Positions 12,801 to 13,878 of a stretch of 13,878 bases of DNA are shown here, in pieces. This DNA is from Candidatus Manganitrophaceae bacterium (GTDB lineage: Bacteria > Nitrospirota > Nitrospiria > SBBL01 > Manganitrophaceae). A program made the position numbers and the translations under genes. The first letter of the stretch is position 1. The number at the start of each line of letters is the position of its first letter. The DNA is taken from the NCBI GenBank assembly GCA_004297235.1, contig SCUR01000531.1, positions 1 through 13,878 on the forward strand, in the 5' to 3' direction. The notes under the pieces were generated by a model. The model worked only from the letters and a program-made list of their open reading frames with translations, did no database searches and was not told the origin of the DNA.

Positions 12801-13877
12801 CAGGCTCTCGACGGCGAAGTCTTCATCGACCGATCCGACGACGATCTTCTCCGGCTCGGCAACCACGCGGTAATCGGCGAGCTCCGGAATGGCGCCGCCG
12901 GAGGTGATCGCCGCCAGTCGCGCCCCCCGCCGCGCTTTGATTTTCTTGTTGACCCGGTCGTGATGAAGGTAGGCGCCGCTTCGGCCAAGCCGGGTGGCGA
13001 ATCCGTCGCTGAGCATCTGGACGATCTCGCCGAACTTCTCGCGCGTCAGTTGATGATAGGGCCAGGCGCCGCAGCTCAACTCGAAGAGGTCCTTCTCGTC
13101 GATCTCCCGGTCGGCGGTCTCCGCGATGATCTGCTGCGCCAGGATATCGACCGGCGCCTCCGGCGGATGAATCCGGTCGAGCCGGCCGTGGCGGATCGCC
13201 CGGATCAGCGCCGCGCACTCGATCAGCTCATCCCGCGTGAGGGCAAAGAGCCGTCCCTTCGGAGTCAATCCGAGCGCGTGGCCGGAGCGGCCGACCCGCT
13301 GCAGAAACGTCGCGATCGATCGGGGCGAGCCGACCTGGACGACGAGGTCGATGAAGCCGATGTCGATCCCCAGCTCCAGCGATGCCGTCGCGACCACCGC
13401 CTTCAGCTCTCCCGCCTTCAGCCGCTGCTCTGCCCGGAGCCGAATTTTTTTGGAGAGGCTCCCATGGTGCGCGGAGACGGCCTCTTCACCGAGCAGGTCG
13501 GTCAGGTTGTGGGTGATCCGCTCCGCCAGCCGCCGGGTGTTGACGAAAATCAGAGTGCTCCGATGCCGCTGGATCAGCTCCGCGAGGCGGTGATAGACCT
13601 CGGCCCACTGCTCGTTGGAGCAGACGGCGGAGAGCTCGCTCGGCGGCACCTCAATCGCAAGGTCGAGGTCGCGTTGGTGCCCGACGTCGACGATCGCGCA
13701 GCGGGGTGCTCCGTCGGGTCCGACCCGCTTCGTTCCCACTAAAAACCGGGCGATTTCGTCCATCGGCCGCTGCGTGGCGGAGAGGCCGATCCGGACCGGC
13801 CTCTTGTTGCAGAGCGCCTCCAGCCGCTCGAGCGAAAGGGCGAGGTGAGAGCCCCGCTTGTCGCGCGCGACGGCGTG
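9855..13877 (-). CDS. lhr: Lhr-family ATP-dependent DNA helicase, 5' end outside the window
   Basis: The frame is open to the right edge, and 1340 residues are visible; the start and motifs Q, I and Ia are missing. Residues counted from 13877: HAVARDKRGSHL (1-12) follows the DEIH box in Lhr proteins, SAT (33-35) is motif III, LIFVNTRRLAERI (109-121) motif IV, ATASLELGIDIG (163-174) motif V and QRVGRSGH (193-200) motif VI. The winged-helix and Lhr-specific domains follow, then a long C-terminal region including EWCARRLLARIHRLTLDRLR and GRWTLLPQP. Lhr translocates 3' to 5' on single-stranded DNA and unwinds RNA:DNA hybrids; it is linked to DNA damage responses. Two in-frame copies of a palindromic repeat (residues about 862-894 and 1137-1169) enlarge the C-terminal region. 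It is followed by a coupled lipoprotein gene. Confidence 0.93.
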   Translation of the reverse strand, partial: HAVARDKRGSHLALSLERLEALCNKRPVRIGLSATQRPMDEIARFLVGTKRVGPDGAPRCAIVDVGHQRDLDLAIEVPPSELSAVCSNEQWAEVYHRLAELIQRHRSTLIFVNTRRLAERITHNLTDLLGEEAVSAHHGSLSKKIRLRAEQRLKAGELKAVVATASLELGIDIGFIDLVVQVGSPRSIATFLQRVGRSGHALGLTPKGRLFALTRDELIECAALIRAIRHGRLDRIHPPEAPVDILAQQIIAETADREIDEKDLFELSCGAWPYHQLTREKFGEIVQMLSDGFATRLGRSGAYLHHDRVNKKIKARRGARLAAITSGGAIPELADYRVVAEPEKIVVGSVDEDFAVESLSGDVFLLGNTSWRVIHVRGGDVVVADAHGAPPTIPFWRGEAPARTMELSAELSDLRDALSDRVDRPEEAATWLMEEAALDEFGARQMVHYAAAQKAAIGLLPTQRHLLFERFFDESGGMQLVIHSPFGGRINRAWGLALRKRFCRTFDFELQASADDNGIVLSLGPQQSFPLEQIAKMLRAENGREILVQALLAAPMFNTRWRWNANRALAILRQRNGKRVPPALQRMKSDDLLCAVFPQQMACRENLPGGDIPIPDHPLVEQTILDCLHEAMDVDGWLDLLRAIERGEIEITAADTREPTPFAYQILNASPYAFLDDAPLEERRARAVATRRTLTVESVRDIGRLDPLAIEQVRKEAWPLVRDADELHDALLLMGMLPAAEGNAWAPFFHTLLLSGRAVEARDPDGRISWIAVEQWPMVHAARPDLVPKTTPEIPEGIRQDWSASEGWVALVRGRLEVVGPTTAARLAADLGIDPNHVESALGALEAEGFVLRGHFTPNAAESEDPALPVRARGVGAVEDPSLSLPHRPPHKTEWCARRLLARIHRLTLDRLRRQIEPASVETFLQFLLQWHRLLPKTQLHGREGLFSVIEQLQGFEIAASAWERIILPSRIARYNPTWLDELCLNGEVAWGRLSPPAAKKTNGEEPSRPRQATRNLPISLVAREDLGWLRTASEQLPFLSENAKTVLETLRRQGASFVSDLIAGTRLLPTQVDDALWELVAAGLVTGDGFSAVRTLTDPNRAERAALSRRRRGWKRTPRARGSGRWTLLPQPLKLESERSALPAQARGVGAVEDPSPSLPHRPPHEIEERAEAWAWQLLQRYGILFRDLMGREEGAPAWYELLPVLRRLEQRGEIRGGRFVLDVGGEQYGLPEAVEALRHLKQHPPEPETVFLSAVDPLNLIGIVTPGRRVTALPSNAVAFHGGAFVGSREGREIWVSEKLPREEARQIERTLASGRLLVLEEPTEDTGEMEQIGLLTE
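10371..10469 (-). repeat. Palindromic repeat element, copy 1, in frame inside lhr
   Basis: This 99-bp segment matches the one at 11196-11294 at 87 of 99 positions without gaps. The inverted repeat TGTGGGGGC (10381-10389) and GCCCCCACA (10423-10431) forms a 9-bp stem, with an inner GGAG/CTCC pairing. In the lhr frame it encodes 33 residues with the shared core ARGVGAVEDPS and SLPHRPPH. It lies between the GRWTLLPQP module and the ERAEAWAWQLLQRYG module, a place where Lhr relatives I remember have only a short linker. Flanks share only GAA. Confidence 0.85.
11196..11294 (-). repeat. Palindromic repeat element, copy 2, in frame inside lhr
   Basis: This second copy lies exactly 825 bp (275 codons) from copy 1. 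Its stem arms are 11206-11214 and 11248-11256. A second short inverted repeat, CCGG-5-CCGG, lies near the right end (11270-11282). It encodes 33 residues between TPNAAE and EWCARRLLARIHR, which are adjacent in the Lhr proteins I recall. TTCTG occurs at both borders (11196-11200 and 11292-11296), as expected of a 5-bp target duplication. It is open in at least one frame of the other strand as well. Confidence 0.85.
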
Positions 13878-13878
13878 G

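Overview
This is a GC-rich bacterial chromosomal window with dense, mostly housekeeping or accessory genes. It has no rRNA, tRNA, CRISPR array, insertion sequence or prophage that I can see. The mixture of an Lhr-type helicase, a KamA-type aminomutase, a helicase-nuclease of the UvrD/AddB kind, RmuC, DUF3467 and dCTP deaminase suits an environmental diderm bacterium; Nitrospirota or a deltaproteobacterium-like lineage would fit. That assignment is an inference from gene content, not a phylogeny. Shine-Dalgarno sites (AGGAGG/GGAG) and sigma70-like promoters are readable in several gaps.

Layout from left to right. At 2-1132 (+) lies the 3' part of a UvrD-family helicase with a C-terminal Cas4/AddB-like iron-sulfur nuclease. 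At 1285-1551 (+) is a small secreted protein with its own promoter. A minus-strand unit, rmuC (4203-3055), a DUF3467 gene (3027-2713) and a zinc MDR dehydrogenase gene (2709-1759), starts at a TTGACT-17-TACTAAT promoter. A plus-strand set follows: a glycerophosphodiester phosphodiesterase (4369-5091), a circularly-permuted-ATP-grasp-like protein (5176-6618), a CPYC glutaredoxin-like protein (6640-6885) and a lysine 2,3-aminomutase (6930-8039) ending in a likely intrinsic terminator. Next is dcd with an RF-1-domain (GGQ) rescue-factor-like gene (8213-9166, +). The right end is on the minus strand: a very large Lhr-family helicase (13877-9855, its N terminus outside the window), a translationally coupled TPR lipoprotein (9851-9612), and a 73-residue double zinc-ribbon protein (9521-9300).

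The most notable observation is inside lhr. Two 99-bp copies of one palindromic repeat (10371-10469 and 11196-11294) sit exactly in frame 825 bp apart, each adding 33 codons to the helicase's C-terminal region. The copies are 87/99 identical, share a perfect 9-bp inverted repeat (TGTGGGGGC/GCCCCCACA), and one of them interrupts a normally contiguous Lhr block and is flanked by a 5-bp direct repeat. This looks like a mobile, protein-tolerated palindromic element comparable in style to the Rickettsia palindromic elements. A second interesting unit is the ATP-grasp-like/glutaredoxin/aminomutase cluster, whose joint job I cannot name. Two genes (4369 and 9521) have promoter-like sequences placed so that transcription would begin at the start codon, suggesting leaderless mRNAs.
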